64,000 nucleotides of DNA, taken from contig NZ_JANWGH010000001.1 of the NCBI RefSeq assembly GCF_024919275.1, positions 1,434,296 to 1,498,295 of the forward strand. The letters are read 5' to 3'. Positions 49,507-58,858 of the stretch are shown here, one piece after another. The stretch's first letter is position 1; the number at the start of each line of letters is the position of its first letter. The position numbers and the translations under genes are program-made. The notes under the pieces were generated by a model. That model ran no database searches and had not been told where the DNA came from. It worked only from the letters and a program-made list of their open reading frames with translations. The stretch comes from Algoriphagus limi. GTDB lineage: Bacteria; Bacteroidota; Bacteroidia; Cytophagales; Cyclobacteriaceae.

Positions 49507-51225
49507 ATGAGGATTTTTATTCATAGAATTCAATTCCTTCTCCTAGGTATTCCTTTGTTTATTTGGTCTTGTCAGCAACCTTCTGAAACAAGAAACACAG
49601 CCACCGTTTATTTCGGTGGGGATATTCTAACTATGGAAGGAGATCAACCGAATTATGCCGAAGCACTAGTTGTCCGAGATGGACTAATCGAATATGTCGG
49701 TGAATCAGATGAAGCCATGCAAATGGCCGGGGAAGGGCATAAAATGGTTAATCTGAATGGGAAAACCCTTGTACCAGGATTCATTGATGGGCATGCGCAT
49801 TTCGCAAACTTTGGATTACAGGCAGTCGGAGCCTTATTACTTGCACCTCCGGACGCTACCTGTAAGGATATTCCTACACTTATAGAATTATTGAAAGATT
49901 GGAACACCCCTGAAAACCGGGAATTGACTGGTTGGATCTTTGGAACAGGCTTCGACGACTCCGTTTTGGAGGAAAAGCGCTTTCCTACACGGCACGATTT
50001 GGATCAGGTCTCAACAGAGTACCCTGTCATGATTATGCATATTTCAGGTCATTTTGCGGCAGTCAATACCAAAGGCCTTGAAATCCTAGGTTTTGATGAA
50101 AATACTCCAGATCCAGAAGGAGGAATAATTCGAAGAGAATCAGATGGAAAAACTCCAAATGGTGTCCTCGAAGAATTGGCAGCCATTCCATACATGCTCA
50201 ATGCCTTCATGCCTAAATCTCCGGAAAGTGCAGATATTTTTTTCCAAGCCGGGCAAGATATGGCTCTTTCCTATGGCTATACAACAGCCCAAGAAGGCCG
50301 GGCCATGCAAAATCATGAATTACTTGCTGCAAATGCAGAAGCTGGAGATTTAAAGCTAGATGTGGTAAGCTATATCGACTATGCTGTGATTGATCAATAC
50401 ATGGATTCCCAATGGAATAGTCGGGATTATATAAACCACTATCGAATTGGAGGGATGAAATTAACCTTGGACGGTTCGCCTCAAGGCAGAACAGCTTGGC
50501 GGACCCAGCCTTATCTAATCCCACCTGATGGACAAGGCAAAGACTATGCAGGATATCCAGCCATCCCTAATGATTCAACCGTTCAAGCTATTCTTGCCAA
50601 AGGGTTTGAAAATCATTGGCAAACTTTAATACACACCAATGGAGACGCGGCTGTTGACCAACTGATCCGAACACTTCGGCCCAATATAGAAAAATACGGA
50701 TTGGATGATCGAAGAAATACGCTGATTCATGGTCAATATATCCGAGATGATCAGTTGGATTCACTTAAGGAAATGGATGTGATCGCTTCCCTTTTCCCAC
50801 TTCATACTTTCTATTGGGGAGATTGGCACAAGCAGATTATCGGTGATGAATTGGGAAATAAAATCAGCCCGGTGCGAACAGCATTGAACAAAGGCGTAAA
50901 AATCACTATTCATACCGATGCTCCAGTAGCCTTACCAAATTTAATGAGGGTGGTTTGGACCGCTGTAAACCGAACTTCTCGATCTGGAGCAATCATTGGA
51001 GAGGATGAACGGTTAACCCCCTATGAAGCACTTCAAGCTATTACGATTTGGTCTGCCTATCAGCATTTTGAAGAGGATAGGAAAGGAAGCTTAAAAGCTG
51101 GAAAGTTAGCTGATCTCGTGATTTTGGATCAAAATCCTCTCAAAGTAAAATCTGACGCAATCAAAGATATCCAGGTCCTTGAGACCATTAAAGAAGGACA
51201 AACTGTATTTTCTAAATCCAATTAA
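49507..51225 (+). CDS. YtcJ-like amidohydrolase lipoprotein
   Basis: 572 residues. Lipobox IWSC22 after a hydrophobic start, so it is exported and lipid-anchored. The amidohydrolase fold of the YtcJ/NfdA type follows: FGGDILTMEGDQPNYAEALVVRDGLIEYVG, metal ligands H96 and H98 in PGFIDGHAHF, TLIHTNGDAAVDQLI, RNTLIHGQYIRDDQ, ITIHTDAPV and GKLADLVILDQNPL. The substrate is unknown, perhaps an N-substituted amide or imide. One base separates it from the next gene, suggesting co-transcription. Confidence 0.92.
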   Translation: MRIFIHRIQFLLLGIPLFIWSCQQPSETRNTATVYFGGDILTMEGDQPNYAEALVVRDGLIEYVGESDEAMQMAGEGHKMVNLNGKTLVPGFIDGHAHFANFGLQAVGALLLAPPDATCKDIPTLIELLKDWNTPENRELTGWIFGTGFDDSVLEEKRFPTRHDLDQVSTEYPVMIMHISGHFAAVNTKGLEILGFDENTPDPEGGIIRRESDGKTPNGVLEELAAIPYMLNAFMPKSPESADIFFQAGQDMALSYGYTTAQEGRAMQNHELLAANAEAGDLKLDVVSYIDYAVIDQYMDSQWNSRDYINHYRIGGMKLTLDGSPQGRTAWRTQPYLIPPDGQGKDYAGYPAIPNDSTVQAILAKGFENHWQTLIHTNGDAAVDQLIRTLRPNIEKYGLDDRRNTLIHGQYIRDDQLDSLKEMDVIASLFPLHTFYWGDWHKQIIGDELGNKISPVRTALNKGVKITIHTDAPVALPNLMRVVWTAVNRTSRSGAIIGEDERLTPYEALQAITIWSAYQHFEEDRKGSLKAGKLADLVILDQNPLKVKSDAIKDIQVLETIKEGQTVFSKSN

Positions 51226-51226
51226 A

Positions 51227-52024
51227 ATGAAAAAAATCATTCTACTTTTTCTCCCGCTTTTTCTACCCTTTTTGCTAGAGGCTCAGGAATCGAGTACCAG
51301 TTCAGCAGATGATTTAGCCAAGCAACTCCAAAACCCAGTTGCAAGCCTGATCAGCGTTCCGTTTCAAAACAATTTCGATTTTGGAATAGGACCGAATGAC
51401 GGTACCCGATATACCTTGAATTTCCAGCCTGTCATTCCAATTAGTATTGGGGAAGATTGGAATCTCATAGCTCGGGTAATTGTACCGGTAATTTCCCAAA
51501 ACAATGTTTTTGGAGAAAGCGGAAAACAATCAGGCCTGAGTGATGTACTTGTAAGCGGGTTCTTTTCTCCAAAAGAACCAACAAGTGGCGGACTTATATG
51601 GGGCATTGGACCAGCTCTCTTAATCCCAACTGCCAGCAATAATTCATTGGGAACTGAAAAGTTTGGTTTGGGTCCTACAGCCGTTGCCTTGAAACAGGTA
51701 GGCAGTTTTACAATCGGTGGATTGGTTAATCATATTTTCTCTGTAGCAGGAAATGAAAACCGAGCCGACGTGAATTCTACATTTATTCAACCCTTCATCG
51801 CTAAAAATTTTCCTGGAGGAAAAGCGATTACCCTCAACACCGAACTAACTCAAAATTGGGAAGCAGATGCGACTTCAGGTACACTTAATTTGGTTGGTTC
51901 CAAAGTTATCACAATTGGAAAGCAAGCCTCCCAAATCGCAATTGGCCCTCGGATCCATTATGGAAATGGGAATTCAGCGAGCTGGGGAATCCGAGCTATC
52001 TTTGTTTTGCTTTTTCCCAAATAA
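51227..52024 (+). CDS. outer-membrane transporter-like beta-barrel protein
   Basis: 265 residues from the ATG at 51227. Signal peptide KKIILLFLPLFLPFLLEAQ. Then DDLAKQLQNPVASLISVPFQNNFDFGIGP, the mark of a family often annotated as 'neuromedin U' or 'transporter', which is a false name. The rest is amphipathic strands (LNFQPVIPISIGEDWNLIARVIVPVISQ, FGLGPTAVALKQVGSFTIGGLVNHIFSVAG) and ends in a typical barrel strand (SWGIRAIFVLLFPK). Probably an outer-membrane channel similar to the MetA-pathway phenol family. Paired with the amidohydrolase, 1 bp upstream. Confidence 0.8.
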   Translation: MKKIILLFLPLFLPFLLEAQESSTSSADDLAKQLQNPVASLISVPFQNNFDFGIGPNDGTRYTLNFQPVIPISIGEDWNLIARVIVPVISQNNVFGESGKQSGLSDVLVSGFFSPKEPTSGGLIWGIGPALLIPTASNNSLGTEKFGLGPTAVALKQVGSFTIGGLVNHIFSVAGNENRADVNSTFIQPFIAKNFPGGKAITLNTELTQNWEADATSGTLNLVGSKVITIGKQASQIAIGPRIHYGNGNSASWGIRAIFVLLFPK

Positions 52025-52185
52025 AACCCTGCACCAACAGACATTCACTCCAAATCACCCTTGCGCAACAAAAAGGTTACGCGTGATTTCTATCAAAATC
52101 AGTTAGGATTCAAGTAGCATTTGTGACTGCCAAATCCCTAAAGACATAAAAAATCTTTTTTTATTCCGCTTTTTAGCTTTTTTTA

Positions 52186-53568
52186 ATGGATAAAGAAGAA
52201 AGAATCCCCAAAGATTCTTTTTCAAATAGACCCAATATGATCCTAATTATTTCCATCCTTTTGGTTTTGGCTTTCATATTAATAGCCATCGTCAAATTCG
52301 ACATTCACCCATTTTTAGTTCTGTTTGCAGCCGCGCTTATCTATGGATTATTAGCTGGAATGCCTATGGATTTAATCATTCAATCCATTTCCGAGGGGTT
52401 TGGAGGGGTTTTGGGATCCGTAGGTTTATTGATTTTACTAGGGGTGATTTTGGGAACTTTCTTGGAAAAAACAGGAGGTGCCCTAGTAATTGCTGAAAAA
52501 ATCCTGAGTTGGATTGGTAAAAAATCTGTCAACCTCACCATGATGTTGGGAGGCTATGTGCTATCTATTCCCGTTTTTGGAGATTCCACTATCATCATGA
52601 TGAATCCCATTGCCAAATCCTTGGCAGTAAAAAGTAATCGTTCCTATGCAGGAACTATGATTGCATTATCTCTTGGGGCCATGTGTAGTCATTCTTTAGT
52701 ACCCCCTACTCCAGGACCAATTGCCACAGCTGGAATTCTAAACGCGGATTTGGGACAAATGATTTTCTGGGGAATTATTGTTTCCTTGTTGACCTTAATT
52801 CCGGGTTACATCTTTGTCAACAAATTTGTTTCAAAAATCCCATTGGAAGCAAGTATTGAAACTGATGAGGAAACTGTATCCAGAAAGGAATTCCCATCGG
52901 CTTTCAAATCATTCCTTCCAATCATCATCCCATTATTACTGATCATTTTGGCCTCCATTGCCAATTACCCAACAAAACCTTTTGGGGAAGGAAGTATGCT
53001 AAATCTGATCAAGTTTTTAGGTTCTCCCGTGATTGCCCTTCTGATCGGTGCACTTCTTTCTTTTACCCTTCCCAAAAAATTGGACAAGAAAATGCTGTCT
53101 GCGAGTGGATGGATTGGAAAGGCCTTGTTGATAGCTGCCCCGGTTATTTTCATCACAGGAGCAGGTGGTGTATTCGGGAAAATGCTTCAGAATTCAGGAA
53201 TCGGAACATTGGTCAGTGAAGGAATGAAAGATGCCAATTGGGGAATATTCCTTCCTTTCTTGATCGCTTTTGCCTTAAAAACTGCTCAAGGTTCAACAAC
53301 TGTAGCCATGATCACCACGGCTTCTATCATTGCTCCATTGATGGGACCTTTGGGGTTGGATACGGATACGATGAAAGTACTCACTGCTCTTTCTGTTGGT
53401 GCGGGTGCTATTGCGATATCTCACGCCAACGACAGCGGATTTTGGGTTGTGACACAGCTATCGGGAATGACCGTCAAACAAGGAAATCAATCACATAGCT
53501 TAGGCACCCTAATTATGGGAATATCAGCAATCTTTATTATTTACCTGATTAGCCTTTTTGTGGGATAA
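52186..53568 (+). CDS. GntP family gluconate:H+ symporter
   Basis: 460 residues, about 12 membrane helices. The family blocks are present: HPFLVLFAAALIYGLLAGMP, GFGGVLGSVGLLILLGVILGTFLEKTGGA, IPVFGDSTIIMMNPIAKSLA, PPTPGPIATAGILNADLG and SHANDSGFWVVTQ. It imports gluconate or a related sugar acid with protons. Upstream 52025-52185 holds no clear gene. It converges with the SDR gene, separated by 1 bp. With the SDR, TIM-barrel and haem dehydrogenase it forms a sugar-acid group, though they are on opposite strands. Confidence 0.9.
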   Translation: MDKEERIPKDSFSNRPNMILIISILLVLAFILIAIVKFDIHPFLVLFAAALIYGLLAGMPMDLIIQSISEGFGGVLGSVGLLILLGVILGTFLEKTGGALVIAEKILSWIGKKSVNLTMMLGGYVLSIPVFGDSTIIMMNPIAKSLAVKSNRSYAGTMIALSLGAMCSHSLVPPTPGPIATAGILNADLGQMIFWGIIVSLLTLIPGYIFVNKFVSKIPLEASIETDEETVSRKEFPSAFKSFLPIIIPLLLIILASIANYPTKPFGEGSMLNLIKFLGSPVIALLIGALLSFTLPKKLDKKMLSASGWIGKALLIAAPVIFITGAGGVFGKMLQNSGIGTLVSEGMKDANWGIFLPFLIAFALKTAQGSTTVAMITTASIIAPLMGPLGLDTDTMKVLTALSVGAGAIAISHANDSGFWVVTQLSGMTVKQGNQSHSLGTLIMGISAIFIIYLISLFVG

Positions 53569-53569
53569 A

Positions 53570-54358
53570 TCACCTAGCAGTCCACCCTCCATCTACAGTA
53601 ACCATAGAACCAACCATATAGGTTCCAGCATCCGAAGCTAGAAAAATAGCAGCTCCCTGAATTTCTTTGAGCTCGCCCCATCGCGCCAAGGCAGTTGCCC
53701 CAACGATGAATTTTTTCCCTTCTTCCGTATTAGCAATCGGTTCATTCATTTCAGTCAAAAAAGGACCGGGACAAATAGCATTGACTGTAATATTCCAAGG
53801 AGCAAGCTCCAAAGCCAGCGCTTTGGTCATATTGACAATAGCCCCTTTGCTTGCGGTGTATGGAGTTCGATTTGCTAAGCCCACCAATCCAAGTGTACTC
53901 GCTAGATTAATGATAGCTCCCCGTTTATTTTCTTTCATATTGGGAATGACTGCCTTCGATGCCAACCAAGTTCCGGTAACATTGATATCCATGACTTTTT
54001 TGAAATCCTCCTCCGAAAGTTCATCAATTGAACCCCGAATATTGATCCCTGCAGAATTGATCAAGGTATCGATTTCCCCAAAAGCACGAATGGCTGCTAT
54101 AGCCATAGCCTCCATCTCAGCAGCATTCGTTACATCTGCGGCATAACCCAAAGTTTTTACTCCATATTGCGTAGCTATTTCTTCGGCTGCGGAATCACAT
54201 TCGGATTGGTTGCGGCTCACCAGCATCACATCCGAACCTGCGGATGCCAATCCTGCAGCCATTGCAAATCCCAATCCTTTGGAACCGCCCGTGATGATGG
54301 CAGCTTTTCCTTTTTGAGAAAAGAGTTCGATTCCTGGAAGTTTACTAAAGTCTGTCAT
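53570..54358 (-). CDS. short-chain dehydrogenase/reductase
   Basis: 262 residues, classical SDR. Cofactor loop TGGSKGLG (about 23-30), NSAG (101-104), catalytic S154, Y167 and K171 (YTASKGA), and a C-terminal VDGGWTAR typical of gluconate 5-dehydrogenase-like enzymes. R at position 49 (LVSRNQSE) favours NADP. It may oxidise or reduce a keto-sugar acid. Located 7 bp downstream of the TIM-barrel gene on the same strand and so in its operon. Confidence 0.92.
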   Translation of the reverse strand: MTDFSKLPGIELFSQKGKAAIITGGSKGLGFAMAAGLASAGSDVMLVSRNQSECDSAAEEIATQYGVKTLGYAADVTNAAEMEAMAIAAIRAFGEIDTLINSAGINIRGSIDELSEEDFKKVMDINVTGTWLASKAVIPNMKENKRGAIINLASTLGLVGLANRTPYTASKGAIVNMTKALALELAPWNITVNAICPGPFLTEMNEPIANTEEGKKFIVGATALARWGELKEIQGAAIFLASDAGTYMVGSMVTVDGGWTAR

Positions 54359-54365
54359 TTTGAAT

Positions 54366-55439
54366 TTATGTCAATAAGTTGTTTTTCGAATAGCTGAGGC
54401 ATTTTTGTACGTGTTCTTCCTCCAAAGCCAGTTTTTCATCTGTCGTCAATATACTAGTTTCAGGTAGCTTCCCTTCAAATTCATGCTTCCGAATCATGGC
54501 TAAATGCTGGGCAAATTCTAAAGCAGAAGGGTTATCAAAAGTAGCCCAATAATGATCAGTCAAGCAAGGAATTTGGAGTGGATCTCGGGTAATCATTTCT
54601 AAAGAAAAATGAATGCTAGGATTATGTTTTTTGCAGAGATCCATCCCCTTTTTCAAATCCACAATACCTTCCCCTAACGGAACCTCCGAAAGCAAAAATC
54701 CATCCTCGTATTCCTTTACTCCCATATCTTTGACGTGGGTAGAAAATGCATAAGGAGATAAGGTTTCTATGACTTCATTTGGATCTTCGAGCAAGGAAAC
54801 ATTATTTCCAAAATCTACAGTTGCACCAACCCATTCCGAACCCAAGTTTTCCAAAATCTCTACCAATTCGGCTGCTTTCCAATCTTTATGATTTTCAACC
54901 GCCAATTTGACCTGATGCTTACGAACCACCTTTTCTGCCAATTCTAAAGAGTGGATGGCATTTGCCTTAAATTCAGCAAATTGATTTTTGGAATCAAAGT
55001 TTTCATATCTTCTTCCGTTCAAGCAAACCGTTCTAAAAACGGAAACTCCGGCCTCCTTGGCAATTCTGATCTCTCTTTCAAATCGTTCTACATCTGCCTC
55101 ATCCTTAGGAAGCCCAATGCTTCCCTCTAAATACATTCCTGATTGATTGGATACATTTCTAAGATTTTTGCCAAATTCTTCATCCCAACCGCTAACCATT
55201 GTTTGAACTCCTCCAGCTCCAAGCATTTGACAGTGTTTCATCAAATTCAAGGCATTTAAAAAGGGTGGATACTGATCGCTTTTTAATCTTCCCCCATAGC
55301 GCATCCCGTATGAATGCACGACCACCCCCATGGAATAGTCTTTCAGAAATTCCGGGATTTTGGGAAAGGGAACCGAAAAAGCCATTGCAGCCATACTACT
55401 TTGTTGAATAAAATCTCTTCTACTAATGCGATGCTTCAC
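54366..55439 (-). CDS. sugar phosphate isomerase/epimerase (TIM barrel), Tat-type signal
   Basis: 357 residues; the start is GTG at 55439 (MKHRISRRDFIQQSSMAAMAF). The SRRDFIQ motif is a twin-arginine signal, so export in folded state is likely. The AP_endonuc_2/xylose-isomerase-like barrel follows: AGVSVFRTVCLNGRRYE, KLAVENHKDWKAAELVEIL, VGATVDFGNNVSLLEDP, and FSTHVKDMGVKEYEDGFLLSEVPLGEG, which hold the metal-binding Glu, Asp, His and Glu. It isomerises or epimerises a keto-sugar. It sits 4 bp after the haem dehydrogenase stop, one operon. Confidence 0.9.
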   Translation of the reverse strand: MKHRISRRDFIQQSSMAAMAFSVPFPKIPEFLKDYSMGVVVHSYGMRYGGRLKSDQYPPFLNALNLMKHCQMLGAGGVQTMVSGWDEEFGKNLRNVSNQSGMYLEGSIGLPKDEADVERFEREIRIAKEAGVSVFRTVCLNGRRYENFDSKNQFAEFKANAIHSLELAEKVVRKHQVKLAVENHKDWKAAELVEILENLGSEWVGATVDFGNNVSLLEDPNEVIETLSPYAFSTHVKDMGVKEYEDGFLLSEVPLGEGIVDLKKGMDLCKKHNPSIHFSLEMITRDPLQIPCLTDHYWATFDNPSALEFAQHLAMIRKHEFEGKLPETSILTTDEKLALEEEHVQKCLSYSKNNLLT

Positions 55440-55443
55440 GATT

Positions 55444-57990
55444 TTAAGGGTTAGAGTCCGTTTGATTCAATTTAGCGATATGTGCATTCAATTCCGTCTC
55501 AGACCAAGGATAGACTCTTCCTTGGGAAGTATGCCGGGTTCCACCCACTAGCCTTGGAGGAATAGGCCCCGCATGGTTCCCCCATTCATTCCGAATGTAG
55601 GTCAAGATAGCTGCAATACTACGATCATCCATCGTGGAATGGGATGGCATGACAGGCAAAATTTCAGGAGCATCATACAATTTTCCTTTTACGGAAATTG
55701 GACCTTCTATTCCATGCAAAAGGATCAACGCCAATCTTCTTTCATCTCCAATTACCCATTCCGAACCGTTCAATGGTGGCCCCATTCTGTTTACTCCCGC
55801 TCCATTTCCACCATGGCATCCCGCACAAGAAGCGAGGTACTTTTGTCTACCTTCAGTGAATAATTTCTGGGAATTTTCATCCAAAGCCAAAGCCCCTTCC
55901 TTGCTCTTTTCAGGGGAAAAACCATCCCATTTAAAAAGATTCTTCGCCCTCGCAAGAGCAGAATTATCAGAGATTGGATTATTATCTCCAAAAAGCAGAG
56001 GTTGCCCATTTAGGGTGAATTTCCCCAAATTATCTGGATTACCTCCTTGTGTAGCCAAACCAGAAAGTATCGCTTTGGAAGTCCAGTGATTGGAAGCTTT
56101 CTCGATTTGTGCAACAAGTGATTGAACCTCAACCAAATCTCCTCCCTGAACAATGGCTGAAGTCAACATTTCCAAGAAAATTGCTTTCTCTTGACCTTCT
56201 GTCTCACTCCATTCTGAATCACCCAAATAGGATAAAAACTCATATTCCTGCCCTTGAAGACTACTCAGAATAGCATCCCGAAAGACCGGATCTTCTTCAA
56301 ATTCATTTAACACCGATGTGAGAATTTTCATCTGATCACCGGGATCAAATACGTAAGAACTCAAAGCCACTTGCAACTTAAATCGAGGGGATGCTTGATT
56401 CAGATTATTCTGGATTACCTCTGCCAAAGTCGAGGCGATTTCGAAATTTTTCTCTGCAAAAGGCTCCAATAAGCGAAGGACGTGGGTTTTTACTGCATAG
56501 TCAGCTTTTTCCAATACCTCCAATAAAAACTCAGGATTTAAAACCTGAAGACCTTCCAAAGTCCACAATGCGTGAATCTTTCCCAAGTCGGTTTTTGCTT
56601 GGCTGGAGATGAAATTTTCTAATTGAGAAGCTAGATTTTTTTGACCTGATTCGACCAAAAGTCGTTGAGCCATATCTCGATACCAACCGTCAGAATGTTC
56701 TAAATAGGGAATCAATTCTTCGACTGGAAGACCTCCAAGTTTTTCAGGAGATCGGAAAGAAGTTCTTTTCGGAACAATCCTCCATATCCTCCCCATATGA
56801 CCTGGGTGATCCAATTTTCGATTTAGTGTTTGTTCCTTCAAGTAATCCGTCATGTAAGACCCATGCTGTACAATTCCCTGATACATATCGGCTATGTAAA
56901 GACCTCCATCTGGCCCTACTGTAGCAAAAACAGGTCGAAAACGTTCATCCGTTGAGGCCATAAATTCTCTTCCGGGATTTGGGTCTTTGGCTTCTAAATA
57001 AATCCCATTTTCGGTCACTACATTGCGTTTGATCAAGTTGCCGGCATTCTCCATCACAAACATGTTCCCATGATATTCTTGGGGAAGCAAAGAACTTCGA
57101 TAGACTGTCGGGGCACTGGCAGAAGTAAATTCCAAAAGTCGCTTAGCAGAATCCAAAGTCCCGGGTATATAACCGCGATTGACCGCAGGATTAGATCGAA
57201 TAGGATAAACCCGCCTATCAATGGTCAACCCGTAATCTATTCCACTACTCGGCTGGTGGTTCTCATTTCTACCAATGGAATTAGGTGGAAGCAAATCTCC
57301 ATGAAGTTGGGACCAATTGTAATTATAAATCAGCCTCCCCTGATCATCCTGAGAAATACCCCACTGCCCTCGAAATTCGGTGCTATCTCGAATCCATTCT
57401 CTATTTACTAATTTGTAGCGAATACGAGATTTGGCGCTGTAATACCAATTATCCAGATTTCTAAGAAAACCATTATCCGAATGCTCGGGAATTCCATTTG
57501 CGGCATAGGTGGAATCGAGCAAAACTTTGCGATCTGCTTTCCAGTCACCATCCAAATCCTCCGTAATCCAAAGGGAATTATTTTCTGCTATCAAGGCTCC
57601 ATTTCCAAAAAGTCCTAATGCTCGGGGCATGATCAAGCTATCCAAATAGGTGATCCGATGATCCATCTCTCCATCCCCATCTTGATCTTCCAAAATTGCA
57701 ATTCGTCCTACCCGCTGATGCTCCTCACTTCCCTCCAGATCATTCATATATCCCCGCATTTCCACTACCCACAACCTTCCCCATTGATCAAATTGGATAA
57801 TGACTGGGCTTTCAACCAGGGGTTCTTGGGCTACTAATTGAACTTCTAACCCCCTATCAATCTGAAAAGACAAGATTTCTTCCTCCGGAGAGCGAACTGG
57901 GCTATCGGGCGTTTCGGGTAAGGGCCCAGGTTCTTTACATGAAGCCAATGCCGACAATCCAAAAAACATCCATATCCGAAGATTCTTCAC
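55444..57990 (-). CDS. PVC-type haem-binding membrane dehydrogenase with cytochrome c domain
   Basis: 848 residues from the GTG at 57990, which gives MKNLRIWMFFGLSALASC, a proper lipoprotein signal. The frame extends to a TTG at 58098 but that gives no signal. Domains: a beta-propeller of the PVC_dehydr type (GLEVQLVAQEPLVESPVIIQFDQWGRLWVVEMRGY, and later PDGGLYIADMYQGIVQHGSYM), a helical HEAT-like middle, and a C-terminal cytochrome c with C722-A-G-C725-H726 and a MPSHS loop giving the methionine ligand. It oxidises a sugar or sugar-acid at the cell surface and passes electrons to haem. First gene of the operon with the TIM barrel and SDR. Confidence 0.92.
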   Translation of the reverse strand: MKNLRIWMFFGLSALASCKEPGPLPETPDSPVRSPEEEILSFQIDRGLEVQLVAQEPLVESPVIIQFDQWGRLWVVEMRGYMNDLEGSEEHQRVGRIAILEDQDGDGEMDHRITYLDSLIMPRALGLFGNGALIAENNSLWITEDLDGDWKADRKVLLDSTYAANGIPEHSDNGFLRNLDNWYYSAKSRIRYKLVNREWIRDSTEFRGQWGISQDDQGRLIYNYNWSQLHGDLLPPNSIGRNENHQPSSGIDYGLTIDRRVYPIRSNPAVNRGYIPGTLDSAKRLLEFTSASAPTVYRSSLLPQEYHGNMFVMENAGNLIKRNVVTENGIYLEAKDPNPGREFMASTDERFRPVFATVGPDGGLYIADMYQGIVQHGSYMTDYLKEQTLNRKLDHPGHMGRIWRIVPKRTSFRSPEKLGGLPVEELIPYLEHSDGWYRDMAQRLLVESGQKNLASQLENFISSQAKTDLGKIHALWTLEGLQVLNPEFLLEVLEKADYAVKTHVLRLLEPFAEKNFEIASTLAEVIQNNLNQASPRFKLQVALSSYVFDPGDQMKILTSVLNEFEEDPVFRDAILSSLQGQEYEFLSYLGDSEWSETEGQEKAIFLEMLTSAIVQGGDLVEVQSLVAQIEKASNHWTSKAILSGLATQGGNPDNLGKFTLNGQPLLFGDNNPISDNSALARAKNLFKWDGFSPEKSKEGALALDENSQKLFTEGRQKYLASCAGCHGGNGAGVNRMGPPLNGSEWVIGDERRLALILLHGIEGPISVKGKLYDAPEILPVMPSHSTMDDRSIAAILTYIRNEWGNHAGPIPPRLVGGTRHTSQGRVYPWSETELNAHIAKLNQTDSNP

Positions 57991-58282
57991 GCTTAATAAG
58001 GTTATTTTGAGTTGGGCTAGAGAAAAATCTCTTCTTCCTAAAATGAAATATATTTCCCTCAATACCAAACAAATATTGGTAAGCGGTTGACTTTGCAAAT
58101 GAAAAATGCATCAATTCATTTCAAAGCCAAATTCAACAAGAAAAGAATAGCACAGATTCAAAATCTATTTCACTTCCCCCTTTCCAAAAACCATTTTTAC
58201 CTTCAATCATCACAATTTTCCAAGATTAAAATCCGAACTTGTTTAGGCGGGAATTATTCTCATTTTCGCATTCAGAGTTCCT
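57991..58282. other. intergenic region with no visible gene
   Basis: 292 bp between divergent genes; contains the in-frame extension of the dehydrogenase and short AT-rich stretches. A 77-aa frame at 58087-58320 overlaps the next gene and has no coding features. No RNA gene, repeat or clear TAnnTTTG box was found; CATTTTCGC before 58283 is a weak partial box. Confidence 0.5.
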
Positions 58283-58804
58283 ATGAAGCACTTTCTCATC
58301 GTCATATTACTAGCCTTTAGTATCGCAGGTCCGATGACCTTGGGATTGACAGCTTTTGAGCTTCGATTTTTTCAACTGAAGGAAAATATGGAAAGCCGCA
58401 TTAATCGAGACCCGAATGATGAACGGGTTAAGACCTTGGTATTTACAAAAGAGGAATCACAAAGCCTGTTGAAGTGGGAGCATGATCGGGAATTTGAGTA
58501 CCGGGGAGAAATGTATGATGTGCTCGAAGTCCATGAAAAAGGTGACCAAATAGAGTACTTAGTTTGGCACGATCAAGAAGAAAGTGAGCTAAAAAGAAGC
58601 AAGTCAGAATATGAAGAGTCTTCTCAAGAAAATCATTCCAGGCATCAAAAAAGGAACAGTTTTCATGTGATTTTATTTTTTGAGGATTTACCTTCTATCA
58701 AGTTTTGGAGTGTTACTAATCAACTAGCCTTTCAAGAAGCTTTGAACCCGATCTGGGAAAACCCTGATCATAGACCACTTTTTTCACCACCTAGGGAAAT
58801 CTGA
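58283..58804 (+). CDS. small membrane-anchored protein upstream of TonB receptor
   Basis: 173 residues, family not recognised. Hydrophobic start (MKHFLIVILLAFSIAGPMTLGL) that is an uncleaved anchor or signal peptide, then a very charged domain with a helix (LKENMESRINRDPNDERVKTLVF), strands (EFEYRGEMYDVLEVHEKGDQIEYLVW) and a His/Glu/Ser-rich linker (LKRSKSEYEESSQENHSRHQKRNSF). The EFEYRGEMYDVLEVHEKGD segment is like small proteins found before TonB receptors in Bacteroidota, but I cannot give a function. 54 bp upstream of the receptor and on its strand, so probably co-transcribed. Confidence 0.75.
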   Translation: MKHFLIVILLAFSIAGPMTLGLTAFELRFFQLKENMESRINRDPNDERVKTLVFTKEESQSLLKWEHDREFEYRGEMYDVLEVHEKGDQIEYLVWHDQEESELKRSKSEYEESSQENHSRHQKRNSFHVILFFEDLPSIKFWSVTNQLAFQEALNPIWENPDHRPLFSPPREI

Positions 58805-58858
58805 AACTCTTATTTCTTTCTGTTTTAAAACAGTTTTTTATCTACAAACCCAATAGAC

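Noticed and set aside
53667-54146. 159-residue frame antisense to the SDR gene
   Set aside because: Shadow of a well-supported SDR with intact motifs; no similarity to any protein.
55634-56089. 151-residue frame antisense to the haem dehydrogenase
   Set aside because: Overlaps the cytochrome c part of a clear gene; composition is that of a reversed coding strand.
58087-58320. 77-residue frame upstream of the 58283 gene
   Set aside because: No hydrophobic or domain features, overlaps the real start of 58283 and has no promoter sign.
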